Below the pieces are notes generated by a model, which saw only the letters and a list, made by a program, of their open reading frames with translations, made no database searches and had not been told where the DNA came from. Source: Desulfotignum sp. (lineage in GTDB: Bacteria > Desulfobacterota > Desulfobacteria > Desulfobacterales > Desulfobacteraceae). Taken from it: a stretch of 64,000 nt of DNA. Positions 1 through 8,596 of the stretch are shown piece after piece. The stretch is taken from contig JAABSO010000004.1 in the NCBI GenBank assembly GCA_011390335.1, positions 62,001-126,000 of the forward strand, read 5' to 3'. Position 1 is the first letter of the stretch. Each line of letters starts with the position of its first letter. A program made the position numbers and the translations under genes.

Positions 1-1
1 C

Positions 2-484
2 AGAGGCGTGGTCACCTCCTGTGCAAAAAAACATAATGACCGGATCATTCTGGATCTTGTGCCGATACAGGAACGGATCTTTCCTGTGGGCAGACTGGAC
101 AAGGACTCCCAGGGCCTGGTGCTGCTCACCAATGACGGGGACCTGCACAACAGACTGTCCCATCCCTCCCACAACCATGAAAAAGAATACCATGTCACCA
201 CAACCCATCCTGTAAAAGACGCGGATCTTGCGGCCATGGCCGCAGGAATGAAAATCCAGGGAAAAAAAACAAGAAAAGCCAGGGTGCGGCGGACGGCAAA
301 AAACGGGTTCATCATTGTTCTCAAGCAGGGACTGAACCGGCAGATCCGCAGGATGGTGGGAAAGACAGGCAACCAGGTGGAAACCCTCACCCGCATCCGC
401 ATGGCTGCTGTGTCTTTGGGGGATCTGCAGCCCGGGAACTGGCGGTACCTGACCCCAGAGGAAATTGCCGGTCTAACCCAATGA
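2..484 (+). CDS. rluF: Pseudouridine synthase, RluF/RsuA family, 5' truncated
   Basis: Enzyme that isomerises uridine to pseudouridine in rRNA. The window opens inside the gene: codons upstream of the GTG at 8 are in frame and give the family phrase RGVVTSC, so the true start and any S4 RNA-binding domain lie to the left. Visible motifs are GRLDKDSQGL, which carries the catalytic Asp, and QGLNRQIRRM near the C-terminus, both typical of the RsuA/RluB/E/F branch. The QGLNRQIRRM and ending GNWRYLT resemble RluF most. The 3' end overlaps the convergent trpS by 12 bp. Family assignment is firm; the exact rRNA target is inferred. Confidence 0.85.
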   Translation, partial: RGVVTSCAKKHNDRIILDLVPIQERIFPVGRLDKDSQGLVLLTNDGDLHNRLSHPSHNHEKEYHVTTTHPVKDADLAAMAAGMKIQGKKTRKARVRRTAKNGFIIVLKQGLNRQIRRMVGKTGNQVETLTRIRMAAVSLGDLQPGNWRYLTPEEIAGLTQ

Positions 485-1483
485 CCGGATGCCGACGGCA
501 GACCGGACCTTTTTTAAAAACGGACCGGAAAACGCCCGGGCCTTGTCCGCGCCGTTGGCCAGGATATCTTCAATATCTTTGGGGTTTTTGATCAGCTCAT
601 CATACCGCTGCCGGGGTTCGGCCAGAATGGCATTGATATATTCAAACAGCTCCTGTTTCATGGCCCCCCAGGCGATCCCGGCCCGGTACCGCTCCGCCAT
701 GGCCCGGGTTTCCCCATCCGTGGCAAAGGCCCGGAAGATGGAAAACAGCGTGCAGGTGCCAGGGTCCTTGGGTTCATCCGGTCCCAGGGAATTGGTCTGG
801 ATCTTCATGATCATTTTACGCAGCCGTTTTTGGGTGTCAAACAGCGGAATAAAGTTGTTATAGCTCTTGCTCATTTTTCTGCCGTCCAGACCGGACAGCA
901 CTGCGGTGTTGTCATCCACCACCACTTCGGGCAGGACGAACAGTTTTTCATACACATGGTTGAATTTTGCGGCAATATCTCTGGTCATCTCCAAGTGCTG
1001 GACCTGGTCTTTTCCCACAGGCACTTTTTTAGCATTGAACATGAGAATATCAGCAGCCATGAGAATAGGATATGAGAACAGCCCCATGGTGATGGCCTGG
1101 TCCGGGTCTTTGTTGCCTGCGGCTTCATTTTCCTGGACCTTTGCCTTATAGGCATGGGCCCGGTTCATCAACCCTTTTGCCGTAAGACAGGTGAGTATCC
1201 AGGTCAGTTCCGGGATTTCAGGAATATCCGACTGCCGGTAAAACACGCAGTTTTCATGGTCCAGGCCCAGGGCGATCCAGGCAGCGGCAATCTGAAGGGT
1301 GGATGCCTGCCGTTTTTCTGGGTCATGGTTTTTGATCAATGAGTGGTAGTCTGCCAGAAAATAATAGGAGGTGAGGTTTGGATCTTTACTGGATGCCACA
1401 GCCGGCCGGATGGCCCCCACAAAATTGCCCAGGTGGGGGGTGCCGCTGGTGGTGATACCGGTTAAAAAGTCTGCATTTTTCAT
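473..1483 (-). CDS. trpS: Tryptophanyl-tRNA synthetase
   Basis: Class I synthetase that charges tRNA-Trp in the cytoplasm. The 336-residue length is normal. The HIGH-like signature appears as TPHLGN at residues 15-20 and KMSKS at 203-207. The ATG at 1483 is preceded on the minus strand by a weak purine-rich stretch. It lies downstream of the DHH-CBS-CCA gene on the same strand, separated by a 154 bp gap that holds two related palindromes (1529-1574), so it may have its own control. It is convergent with and overlaps the pseudouridine synthase gene by 12 bp. Confidence 0.95.
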   Translation of the reverse strand: MKNADFLTGITTSGTPHLGNFVGAIRPAVASSKDPNLTSYYFLADYHSLIKNHDPEKRQASTLQIAAAWIALGLDHENCVFYRQSDIPEIPELTWILTCLTAKGLMNRAHAYKAKVQENEAAGNKDPDQAITMGLFSYPILMAADILMFNAKKVPVGKDQVQHLEMTRDIAAKFNHVYEKLFVLPEVVVDDNTAVLSGLDGRKMSKSYNNFIPLFDTQKRLRKMIMKIQTNSLGPDEPKDPGTCTLFSIFRAFATDGETRAMAERYRAGIAWGAMKQELFEYINAILAEPRQRYDELIKNPKDIEDILANGADKARAFSGPFLKKVRSAVGIRSLG

Positions 1484-1528
1484 ACGTTTTCAGGTTTCCA
1501 AAAATATAAAAATAGAATTAGGGGTTAC

Positions 1529-1574
1529 ACTTGATGATCAAGTTATGGTTTCTGGAAAACGTGATCATCGCGTT
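1529..1574. promoter_or_regulatory. Pair of related palindromes upstream of trpS
   Basis: Two palindromes lie 46-91 bp upstream of the minus-strand trpS start. The first (1529-1543) is a perfect 7-1-7 inverted repeat, ACTTGAT-G-ATCAAGT. The second (1558-1574) is AACGTGATCATCGCGTT, which pairs at every position but one. Read in opposite orientations, both contain GATGATCA followed by one base and GTT. Paired copies of one motif upstream of a start suggest operators for a dimeric regulator. They do not look like a T-box leader or the enterobacterial trp operator. The regulator is unknown. Confidence 0.35.
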
Positions 1575-1637
1575 ACACGCTTGCCTGTTTCGGGTGCCTG
1601 GCCGGGGAAGTACCAGAAAGAAACGATTTTATCAACA

Positions 1638-4310
1638 TTAAATTAACCCTTGGGTCCGGGCATATGCTGCGGCAAAAGCGATCTCTTTTTTCCGGGTGTC
1701 AAGGTCCCCGTCCAGTTTTGCATTCAGCACCCGGGAAAATATTTTCGTAAATTCAGGACCGGGTTTCACCCCGATATTGATCAGGTCCCGGCCCCGGATC
1801 AGCGGTTTAACATGGCGGTAATCGGTATAAAAATTGGAGATGGCCTTGCGCACCGCCTCATCTTTTGTCAGGGCCATCATGTACAGGATGCATTCGGTTT
1901 TAAAGTTGATCAACGCCCAGTAGAGTTTTTGGCGGGAAACAGGAAAATTGGATGCAATGAAGCTGAGCCGGTTCTCCGCTTTATACCGGGATTCCATCAG
2001 CAGCCGTGTTTCGCTTACCGGCACCATCAGCCTTTTGCATATCTGCTCACACACACCAAAGGGACACCGGTGCAGCAGCACCATGAAATACACAGCCCAC
2101 CTGGGGTATTTTTCATCCACATACAGCAGGTCATGCCATGCCAGGGTCTTGTTGACCGATTCAAAGATCATATAGGTAGCAGGGGTGATCTCCAGCTGGG
2201 GGTGGATCACTTTTTCTAGGCCGTAGGATACCATGGTCTGGATGGCGGGAATGGGATTTTCCTCGCTGAATATCTGTTTGAGTTCCGACAGGACCCGCAG
2301 CCCGCTAAGGTTCTTAAAGCTGTCCACCTTAATGGCATTTTTAATGAGATTGGATGTTACCTTGCCTATCTTGAACCCGAACCGGTTGGAAAATTTAATG
2401 GCCCGAAATATCCGGGTGGGATCTTCCACAAAGCTTAAGTTATGGATGGTGCGGATGGTTTTGTCCTTCAGGTCCCGGTTGGCACCAAAATAATCGATCA
2501 TGGTGCCGAAATTGTCCGGATTCAGGCTCAGGGCAAGGGTGTTGATGGTGAAATCCCTGCGGGCCAGATCCCTTTTGATGGAACTTTTTTCCACAATGGG
2601 CAGGGCAGCCGGAAAATTATAATATTCCAGCCGGGCAGATGCCACATCCACCTTGACATTATCGGGAAAAATGATCACAGCTGTCCCGAATTTTTTATGG
2701 GTATTCACCCGGCACCCCATTTTTTTTGCAAAATGTTTGGCAAAAAAGATCCCGTCTCCTTCCACCACAATGTCGATATCATCCACCCGGCGCTGCAGCA
2801 GAAGATCCCGGACAAACCCGCCCACCACATAAAGGTTGAGGTTGAGTTCATCACCTGTTTTGCCGATGGCCTTGAGCAGATCCAGGGTCCAGGCATCCAG
2901 GCGCTGTTCCATGATATTATGAATTTGCCGCTTTTTGGTGTTCTGTCTTTTGAATATGAGCTGATCCGTATGTTTGACTGCCTTGTTGTGCTGGACCAGA
3001 TAATTGAGCAGATCGGTGCGGGTGATGACCCCTGTGATGCTGCCGTTGTCAATGACCGGGATGATCCGCTGTTTTTCTTCGATGATCTTGTATTCGATCT
3101 CATCGATATCTGCATCAGATGAAACAGATGAGGCTTCTGAATTCATGTATTCTTCCACAGGCCTGTCCTTGAGCTTGTGGAAAAAAATTTTTTCCACCAC
3201 CTGGCGGGTGATGTAGCCTTCATAGGAATTTTTATTCTCATCCACCACCACAAGGGTATTGATATTGTAGCGGGTCATGATGCTGCCTGCCTGTTCACAC
3301 GAAGCCGTGGCGGGAATGGTGATGGCAGGAGAGGACATCAGGGTCCTGGCCACCTGAATTTTTCTGGTGGCCTGTTTTACCTGGTCAATGACCATCAGTT
3401 CCACCTGGGTGAGGGTGTGGTTCTCCACCTTGGCAGATGCGGCATAGGCATGGCCGCCGCCGCCGAAGGATGCCAGAATTCTGCCCACATCCACTTCAGG
3501 TATCCGGTTCCTGGCAATGATGTTGATCTTGTTGCCCATGAGCACGATGGCAAAATACAGATCCAGGCTTTCCATGCGCACGATTTTCTGGACAATGGAT
3601 GCCAGGTCCGTAATATAATATGATGAGGAAATGGTGGAAATATGGACTTCAATGCCGTTGATTTTGTGCACGGTCATCTCATTGAGCAGTTCATTGAGCC
3701 AGGTGACCTGTTCCGCCCTGATCTCCCTGACCACCAGGCTCACAATGGTGTTGAGGCTGGCACCGCAGGACAGAAGATACCCTGCCTGGATAAAATCCGC
3801 CCGTGTGGTGGAGGAGTGGGTAAACATGCCGGTGTCTTCATAAATCCCTAAGGCCATGACAGTGGCTTCTTCCGGTGTGGGAACAATATTTTTTTCCTGG
3901 AGGATCTCGCCCAGTATGGTGGCGGTGGCCCCATAGGGTTTAAAAATTTCCATGTCGGCATCTACATCATCCGGTCCCGGCGGATGGTGGTCATACACAT
4001 GAATGGCCACCTGTTTGTTTTCCAGCAGATCCTTTACCCCTAAAAGCCTGTTTTTTTGCCGGGTATCCACCAGCACCAGGGTGCGGGTATCTGTAAAATC
4101 AATGGATGCCGGATCTGCCATATTGAACAGATAGCTCATGGAAGAGATGAAAAAATCCCGCAGATTTTTCTCCTGGGACCCGGGAAAGATGATCAATGCC
4201 TCAGGATAAAGTTTTTGGGCTGCCAGCATGGCGGCAATGGCATCATAATCGGCATTCACATGGCTGGTGATGATGGTTTTGGCACGGATGCCCTTTTTTT
4301 TGCCCTGCAC
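1638..4310 (-). CDS. DHH-CBS-tRNA nucleotidyltransferase fusion protein
   Basis: An 890-residue multidomain protein. Residues 1 to about 310 form a DHH/DHHA1 phosphoesterase-like unit, with DHH at 107-109 and a GGGGHAYAASAKV stretch of the DHHA1 type. Two CBS domains follow at roughly 320-435. From about 480 on there is a class II nucleotidyltransferase head, with GGFVRDLLL and DDIDIVVEG supplying the metal-binding acidic residues, plus the RNA-binding part. Related fusions in deltaproteobacteria and Aquifex-type bacteria act as CCA- or A-adding tRNA nucleotidyltransferases. Whether this one adds CC, A or both cannot be read here. The GTG start at 4310 has AGGAG seven bases upstream. It is divergent from pilC. 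Confidence 0.88.
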   Translation of the reverse strand: MQGKKKGIRAKTIITSHVNADYDAIAAMLAAQKLYPEALIIFPGSQEKNLRDFFISSMSYLFNMADPASIDFTDTRTLVLVDTRQKNRLLGVKDLLENKQVAIHVYDHHPPGPDDVDADMEIFKPYGATATILGEILQEKNIVPTPEEATVMALGIYEDTGMFTHSSTTRADFIQAGYLLSCGASLNTIVSLVVREIRAEQVTWLNELLNEMTVHKINGIEVHISTISSSYYITDLASIVQKIVRMESLDLYFAIVLMGNKINIIARNRIPEVDVGRILASFGGGGHAYAASAKVENHTLTQVELMVIDQVKQATRKIQVARTLMSSPAITIPATASCEQAGSIMTRYNINTLVVVDENKNSYEGYITRQVVEKIFFHKLKDRPVEEYMNSEASSVSSDADIDEIEYKIIEEKQRIIPVIDNGSITGVITRTDLLNYLVQHNKAVKHTDQLIFKRQNTKKRQIHNIMEQRLDAWTLDLLKAIGKTGDELNLNLYVVGGFVRDLLLQRRVDDIDIVVEGDGIFFAKHFAKKMGCRVNTHKKFGTAVIIFPDNVKVDVASARLEYYNFPAALPIVEKSSIKRDLARRDFTINTLALSLNPDNFGTMIDYFGANRDLKDKTIRTIHNLSFVEDPTRIFRAIKFSNRFGFKIGKVTSNLIKNAIKVDSFKNLSGLRVLSELKQIFSEENPIPAIQTMVSYGLEKVIHPQLEITPATYMIFESVNKTLAWHDLLYVDEKYPRWAVYFMVLLHRCPFGVCEQICKRLMVPVSETRLLMESRYKAENRLSFIASNFPVSRQKLYWALINFKTECILYMMALTKDEAVRKAISNFYTDYRHVKPLIRGRDLINIGVKPGPEFTKIFSRVLNAKLDGDLDTRKKEIAFAAAYARTQGLI

Positions 4311-4366
4311 GGATCGACTCCTGTTGAGATTGAACGATTGATGTTATATAGACTATCTGAATCAAT

Positions 4367-4394
4367 TTTACAAATCCTGCTGGTCTGGTATAAT
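4367..4394 (+). promoter_or_regulatory. Sigma-70-type promoter for pilC
   Basis: TTTACA at 4367-4372, a 16 bp spacer and a perfect TATAAT at 4389-4394, about 50 bp before the pilC start. It sits in the 136 bp divergent gap between the CCA-adding fusion gene and pilC. Confidence 0.6.
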
Positions 4395-4446
4395 CAGTTG
4401 CGATTGGAGCCTAAGGACCATTTACACAAAACATTAAGGAAATCAT

Positions 4447-5655
4447 ATGCCGGTTATCTATCAATGGAAAGGCAAAAACCCCAGAGGCAGAACCGTAAAA
4501 GGTGAAATGGAAGCGGAAAACAGTGAACAGGTCCGCCAGAACCTTGTCAGAAGGAAAATAATCCCTGGCAGAATAAAGAAAAAACCCAAGGACCTTTTTG
4601 GAAATGTGTCATTTCTGCAGCCCAGTGTAAAAGAAAGCGATGTGATTATTTTTGCCAGGCAGTTTTCCACCATGATAGATGCTGGCCTGCCGTTGCTGCA
4701 ATGCCTGGAAATCCTGCATACCCAGCAGGAAAACCCCACTTTTAAAAAACATCTGAAAAAAATCAAGGAATCTGTGGAATCCGGGGAAACCTTTGCCGAT
4801 GCATTGAAAAAATTTCCCAAAGATTTTAATGAACTGTTTGTGAACATGGTGGCTGCAGGGGAAGCCGGCGGTATTCTGGATGTGATTCTGGGGCGCTTAT
4901 CTGCCTATATGGAAAAAATGGCAAAGCTTAAAAAACAGGTCAAAGGTGCCATGACCTATCCCATTATCACCATTATCGTGGCCATTATCGTGGTGGGTAT
5001 CATCCTGGTATTTGTCATCCCGGTATTTGAGGAGATGTTTGCCAGTATGGAATCTGCCCTGCCTGCCCCCACACTGATGGTGGTGGCCCTGAGTGACTTT
5101 GTGGTGGCCAATGTGCTGTGGATAATCCTGGGTACCGCAGCGGCAGGTTTCATCATCCGCCGCATTTACAAGACCGAAAAAGGCAGGATTTTCATGGATG
5201 ACATGTTTCTGCGGCTGCCGGTGGTGGGCATGCTGATCCGGAAGGTGGCGGTTGCCAAATTCACGAGAACCACCAGCACCATGATCTCATCCGGGGTATC
5301 CATCCTGGATGCCCTGGATATTGTGGGCAAAACATCTGGCAACAAGATTGTGGAATTTGCCATAAAAGATGTCAAATCCGGCATTTCCGAAGGCAGGTCC
5401 ATGGCTGATCCCCTGCTGGAAAGCGGGGTGTTCCCCTCCATGGTCTGCTCCATGATCTCTGTGGGAGAATCCACCGGCGCCTTGGATACCATGATGGAAA
5501 AAATTGCGGATTTTTATGATGATGAGGTGGACCAGGCCGTTAAAAATCTCACGGACATGATCGAACCCTTCATGCTCGTTTTTCTGGGGGTGGTGGTGGG
5601 GGGTCTTGTCATTGCCATGTATCTGCCCATATTCACCATGGCAGGCAACCTCTAG
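4447..5655 (+). CDS. pilC: Type IV pilus / type II secretion inner-membrane platform protein PilC (GspF family)
   Basis: Polytopic inner-membrane protein that couples the assembly ATPase to pilin polymerisation in type IV pili or to the pseudopilus of type II secretion. The 402 residues fit the family. Two GspF domains are visible, the first at about 70-190 (FARQFSTMIDAGLPLLQCL, AAGEAGGILD) and the second at about 270-395 (FTRTTSTMISSGVSILDAL, VGESTGALD). Hydrophobic segments lie at about 170-195, 220-240 and 375-400. The ATG at 4447 has AAGGA upstream. No pilB, pilT or pilin gene is in the window. The next gene is a PilS-like kinase only 2 bp away, which favours a pilus role. The exact system is inferred. 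Confidence 0.88.
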   Translation: MPVIYQWKGKNPRGRTVKGEMEAENSEQVRQNLVRRKIIPGRIKKKPKDLFGNVSFLQPSVKESDVIIFARQFSTMIDAGLPLLQCLEILHTQQENPTFKKHLKKIKESVESGETFADALKKFPKDFNELFVNMVAAGEAGGILDVILGRLSAYMEKMAKLKKQVKGAMTYPIITIIVAIIVVGIILVFVIPVFEEMFASMESALPAPTLMVVALSDFVVANVLWIILGTAAAGFIIRRIYKTEKGRIFMDDMFLRLPVVGMLIRKVAVAKFTRTTSTMISSGVSILDALDIVGKTSGNKIVEFAIKDVKSGISEGRSMADPLLESGVFPSMVCSMISVGESTGALDTMMEKIADFYDDEVDQAVKNLTDMIEPFMLVFLGVVVGGLVIAMYLPIFTMAGNL

Positions 5656-5657
5656 TT

Positions 5658-6983
5658 TTGAATAACAGGATAGCATCCGACCCGTTCCAGGGACAGCATG
5701 ACGTGATGCAGCAGCTCAAGTGGATCATCCTTGCCCGGGTAGTGTTCTGCATTGTATTGATCTTTTCAAGCCTGGTCTTCTCAACCGGGGAAAACCTCTC
5801 TTTTCTTTCCCAGCCCTTTGTAACCCTCTACTATCTGTCAGCCGTCATATTGTTTTTATCCGTGGGATACGGCATCTGGCTCAAACTGGGCAGAAAACTT
5901 GTACAGCTTTCCTATGTCCAGAGCCTGGTGGATACCTTGTGTGTGACCATAATCATTTATGTCACAGGCAGTTTTGATTCCATGTTCACCTTTTTGTATC
6001 TGCTGATCATTATCTATGGTGCCATGCTGGTGCTGCAGAGGGGCAGCCTGGTCATTGCCGGGATATCCGCGGTCCAGTACGGGCTGTTGATTCTTCTGGA
6101 ATACTACAGGGTTGTTCCGCCGTTTCTCGGGCACCATTCCGTGCCCATGAACCTGGATCCCACCCATATTATGTACCGGATCATCATCATCATGGCGGCA
6201 TGTTTTGCTGTGGCTTTTTTGAGCGGTCTGCTGGCCATGCAGTTGAAGCGGGCCCGCCAGGATCTGAAGATCACCCAGGCCCACTTCAGGCGGGTGGAAA
6301 AAATGGAGGCTGTGGATGAAATGATTTCAGGGATTGCCCATGAGATCAAGAACCCTCTGGCCTCTCTGGCAGGATCCATTCAGCTGCTCCAGGAGGATGC
6401 ACTGCCCGGCAGTCATGAAGACCGGCTCATGAAAATCATTCTGCGGGAAACCGAGCGCCTCAAACGCATTGTCAATGAAATCAGACTGTTTGCAAAACCC
6501 AGCAGGGCAAACGCACAACCGGTCATGATCCATGAGGCTGTCACAGATGTGGTTTCCCTGTTTTTGAACACAGCCGAGTTCAAGGACCGGATCCAGATTT
6601 TCACCCATATTGATGATACGTTGTGTGTCATGATCGACCCTGTGCACCTTCAGCAGATTCTGTGGAATCTGATCAAGAATGCGGCCCAGTCCATTTCCGG
6701 TAAGGGAAAGATTGTCATAACCCTTTCGTCTCCCAGAAACAACCGGATCTATCTGACTGTCCAGGACAACGGCCAGGGAATCGATCCCCGAAAATCCAGG
6801 CATATATTTGATCCGTTTTTCACCACCAAGCCGGAAGGCAGCGGACTTGGCCTGTCCATCATCCACCGCCTCATCGATACCTATGACGGGATGATCGATT
6901 TTGATTCCATCCCGGGCAAAGGAACGCTTTTCACCATTATTTTTAAAAACGCGGTTCCCGGACAAATGCCAACAAAATCTTGA
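5658..6983 (+). CDS. Membrane sensor histidine kinase, PilS/NtrB-like
   Basis: Inner-membrane histidine kinase of about 441 residues. The N-terminal half has about six hydrophobic segments (roughly 20-205) and no recognisable PAS domain. The H box GIAHEIKNPLA lies near residue 230, followed by N (WNLIKNAAQS), G1 (DNGQGI), F (FDPFF) and G2 (GSGLGLSI) boxes. PilS and NtrB kinases partner sigma-54 activators, but no response regulator gene follows: lysS is next. The TTG at 5658 gives 16 extra residues; an ATG at 5706 beginning directly before the first membrane segment is a good alternative, and neither has a clear ribosome-binding site. The pilC context suggests pilus control, but the function is unproven. 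Confidence 0.82.
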   Translation: MNNRIASDPFQGQHDVMQQLKWIILARVVFCIVLIFSSLVFSTGENLSFLSQPFVTLYYLSAVILFLSVGYGIWLKLGRKLVQLSYVQSLVDTLCVTIIIYVTGSFDSMFTFLYLLIIIYGAMLVLQRGSLVIAGISAVQYGLLILLEYYRVVPPFLGHHSVPMNLDPTHIMYRIIIIMAACFAVAFLSGLLAMQLKRARQDLKITQAHFRRVEKMEAVDEMISGIAHEIKNPLASLAGSIQLLQEDALPGSHEDRLMKIILRETERLKRIVNEIRLFAKPSRANAQPVMIHEAVTDVVSLFLNTAEFKDRIQIFTHIDDTLCVMIDPVHLQQILWNLIKNAAQSISGKGKIVITLSSPRNNRIYLTVQDNGQGIDPRKSRHIFDPFFTTKPEGSGLGLSIIHRLIDTYDGMIDFDSIPGKGTLFTIIFKNAVPGQMPTKS

Positions 6984-7009
6984 CAACCACCCGTCAATCA
7001 GGCTATTTA
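6980..7009 (+). promoter_or_regulatory. Sigma-70-type promoter for the lysS operon
   Basis: TTGACA at 6980-6985, overlapping the stop codon of the kinase gene, then an 18 bp spacer and TATTTA at 7004-7009. It would drive lysS and possibly the envelope genes downstream. The 128 bp gap shows nothing else. Confidence 0.5.
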
Positions 7010-7111
7010 TTTATGTTTTATCATATGAAATCCATACTGTTAACCAGACAATACAGGTGTGCCCAGGATGTCAGATATGGCGCACACCGTAAATGAAAGC
7101 AATATACCAAC

Positions 7112-8590
7112 ATGGACAAAGACAGCCAGATCATTCAGCTTCGAAAAGAAAAAATACAGGCCATCAAAGAAAGCGGGGTACCCCTGTATCCCAATGATTT
7201 TAAACCTTCCTGCACACTGGCGCAGCTTAAGCAGACCATAGCCGAAGAACCTGCCGCTTTAGGAGAGCACGGTCAAACCTTCCAGGTGGCCGGCAGGATT
7301 ATGGCCATCAACCGCATGGGAAAATCTTCTTTTGTCCGTTTTAAAGACGGTTCTGATGCCATGCAGGTCTATATCCAGAAAAACAAGGTGGGGGATGACA
7401 CCTATGACCTGTTTAAAAAACTGGATATCGGTGATTTTATTGGCGTGGCCGGCCCATTATTTCAGACCCGCACCGGGGAATGGACCATCCTGGCAACTGT
7501 TTTCCGCCTTTTGTCCAAAGCTGTCCGGCCTTTGCCGGAAAAATTTCACGGTATCAAGGATCCGGAAAAACGCTACCGCCAGCGGTATCTGGACCTGATA
7601 ATGAATGATGCCACAAAGAATATATTTGTCACAAGAAGCAGGATTGTGGCAGCCATGCGCAGGTTCTTTGAAGACCATGGATTCATGGAGGTAGAAACCC
7701 CCATGATGCAGCCGCTGCCCGGAGGTGCGGAAGCCACTCCCTTTAAAACCTGGCACAATGCCCTGGGCATGGAACTGTTTTTGCGCATTGCTCCGGAGCT
7801 ATATCTGAAACGCCTGGTGGTGGGCGGATTTGAAAAGGTGTTTGAAATAAACCGTAATTTCAGAAATGAAGGGGTGTCCACCCGACACAACCCGGAATTC
7901 ACCATGGTGGAATTTTACCAGGCCTATGCAGATTACACGGATTTAATGGATTTCACCGAAAAAATGTTTTCAGCCATTGTCCGGAAAATTACCGGCGGCA
8001 CAACGGTTGCCTACCAGGGCCAAACCATTGACTTTACACAGGGCTGGCAGCGGATCCCCATGAAGGAATCTTTGTGCACCATGGGCGGTGTTGATCCTTC
8101 CGACATAGATGATACCCGGGCCCTGCTGAATTTTGCTGAGAAAAACGGCATCCAGATCACCAAAAAAGAAAACCACGGCAAGGTGTTGACCAAGCTCTTT
8201 GACATCCTGGTGGAACCCAAACTGATTCAGCCCACCTTTATCACAGGATACCCTGTGGAGGTTTCTCCCTTGTCCCGGAAAAGTGATAAAGACCCAAATC
8301 TCACCGACCGGTTTGAGCTGTTCATTGCCGGCAGGGAGATTGCCAATGGATTTTCCGAAATCAATGACCCGGAAGACCAGTACAACCGGTTTCTCATGCA
8401 GGTCCGCCAGCGGGATGCGGGAAATGATGAAGCCCATATCATGGATGCGGCGTATGTGGAAGCCCTGGAATACGGCATGCCCCCCACAGCTGGTGAAGGC
8501 ATCGGCATCGACCGCCTGGTGATGCTGCTCACAGATGCTGCTTCCATCAGAGAGGTGATTCTTTTCCCCCATATGAAACACAGTAACTGA
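7112..8590 (+). CDS. lysS: Lysyl-tRNA synthetase, class II
   Basis: Charges tRNA-Lys. The 492 residues are typical. An N-terminal OB-fold tRNA anticodon-binding domain covers about 60-140. Class II motif 2 is FRNEGVSTRHNPEFTM, and motif 3 is GEGIGIDRLVMLLT near the C-terminus. It is the first gene of a long plus-strand run. lolCE begins 6 bp after its stop, so co-transcription is likely. Confidence 0.97.
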   Translation: MDKDSQIIQLRKEKIQAIKESGVPLYPNDFKPSCTLAQLKQTIAEEPAALGEHGQTFQVAGRIMAINRMGKSSFVRFKDGSDAMQVYIQKNKVGDDTYDLFKKLDIGDFIGVAGPLFQTRTGEWTILATVFRLLSKAVRPLPEKFHGIKDPEKRYRQRYLDLIMNDATKNIFVTRSRIVAAMRRFFEDHGFMEVETPMMQPLPGGAEATPFKTWHNALGMELFLRIAPELYLKRLVVGGFEKVFEINRNFRNEGVSTRHNPEFTMVEFYQAYADYTDLMDFTEKMFSAIVRKITGGTTVAYQGQTIDFTQGWQRIPMKESLCTMGGVDPSDIDDTRALLNFAEKNGIQITKKENHGKVLTKLFDILVEPKLIQPTFITGYPVEVSPLSRKSDKDPNLTDRFELFIAGREIANGFSEINDPEDQYNRFLMQVRQRDAGNDEAHIMDAAYVEALEYGMPPTAGEGIGIDRLVMLLTDAASIREVILFPHMKHSN

Positions 8591-8596
8591 TTATTC

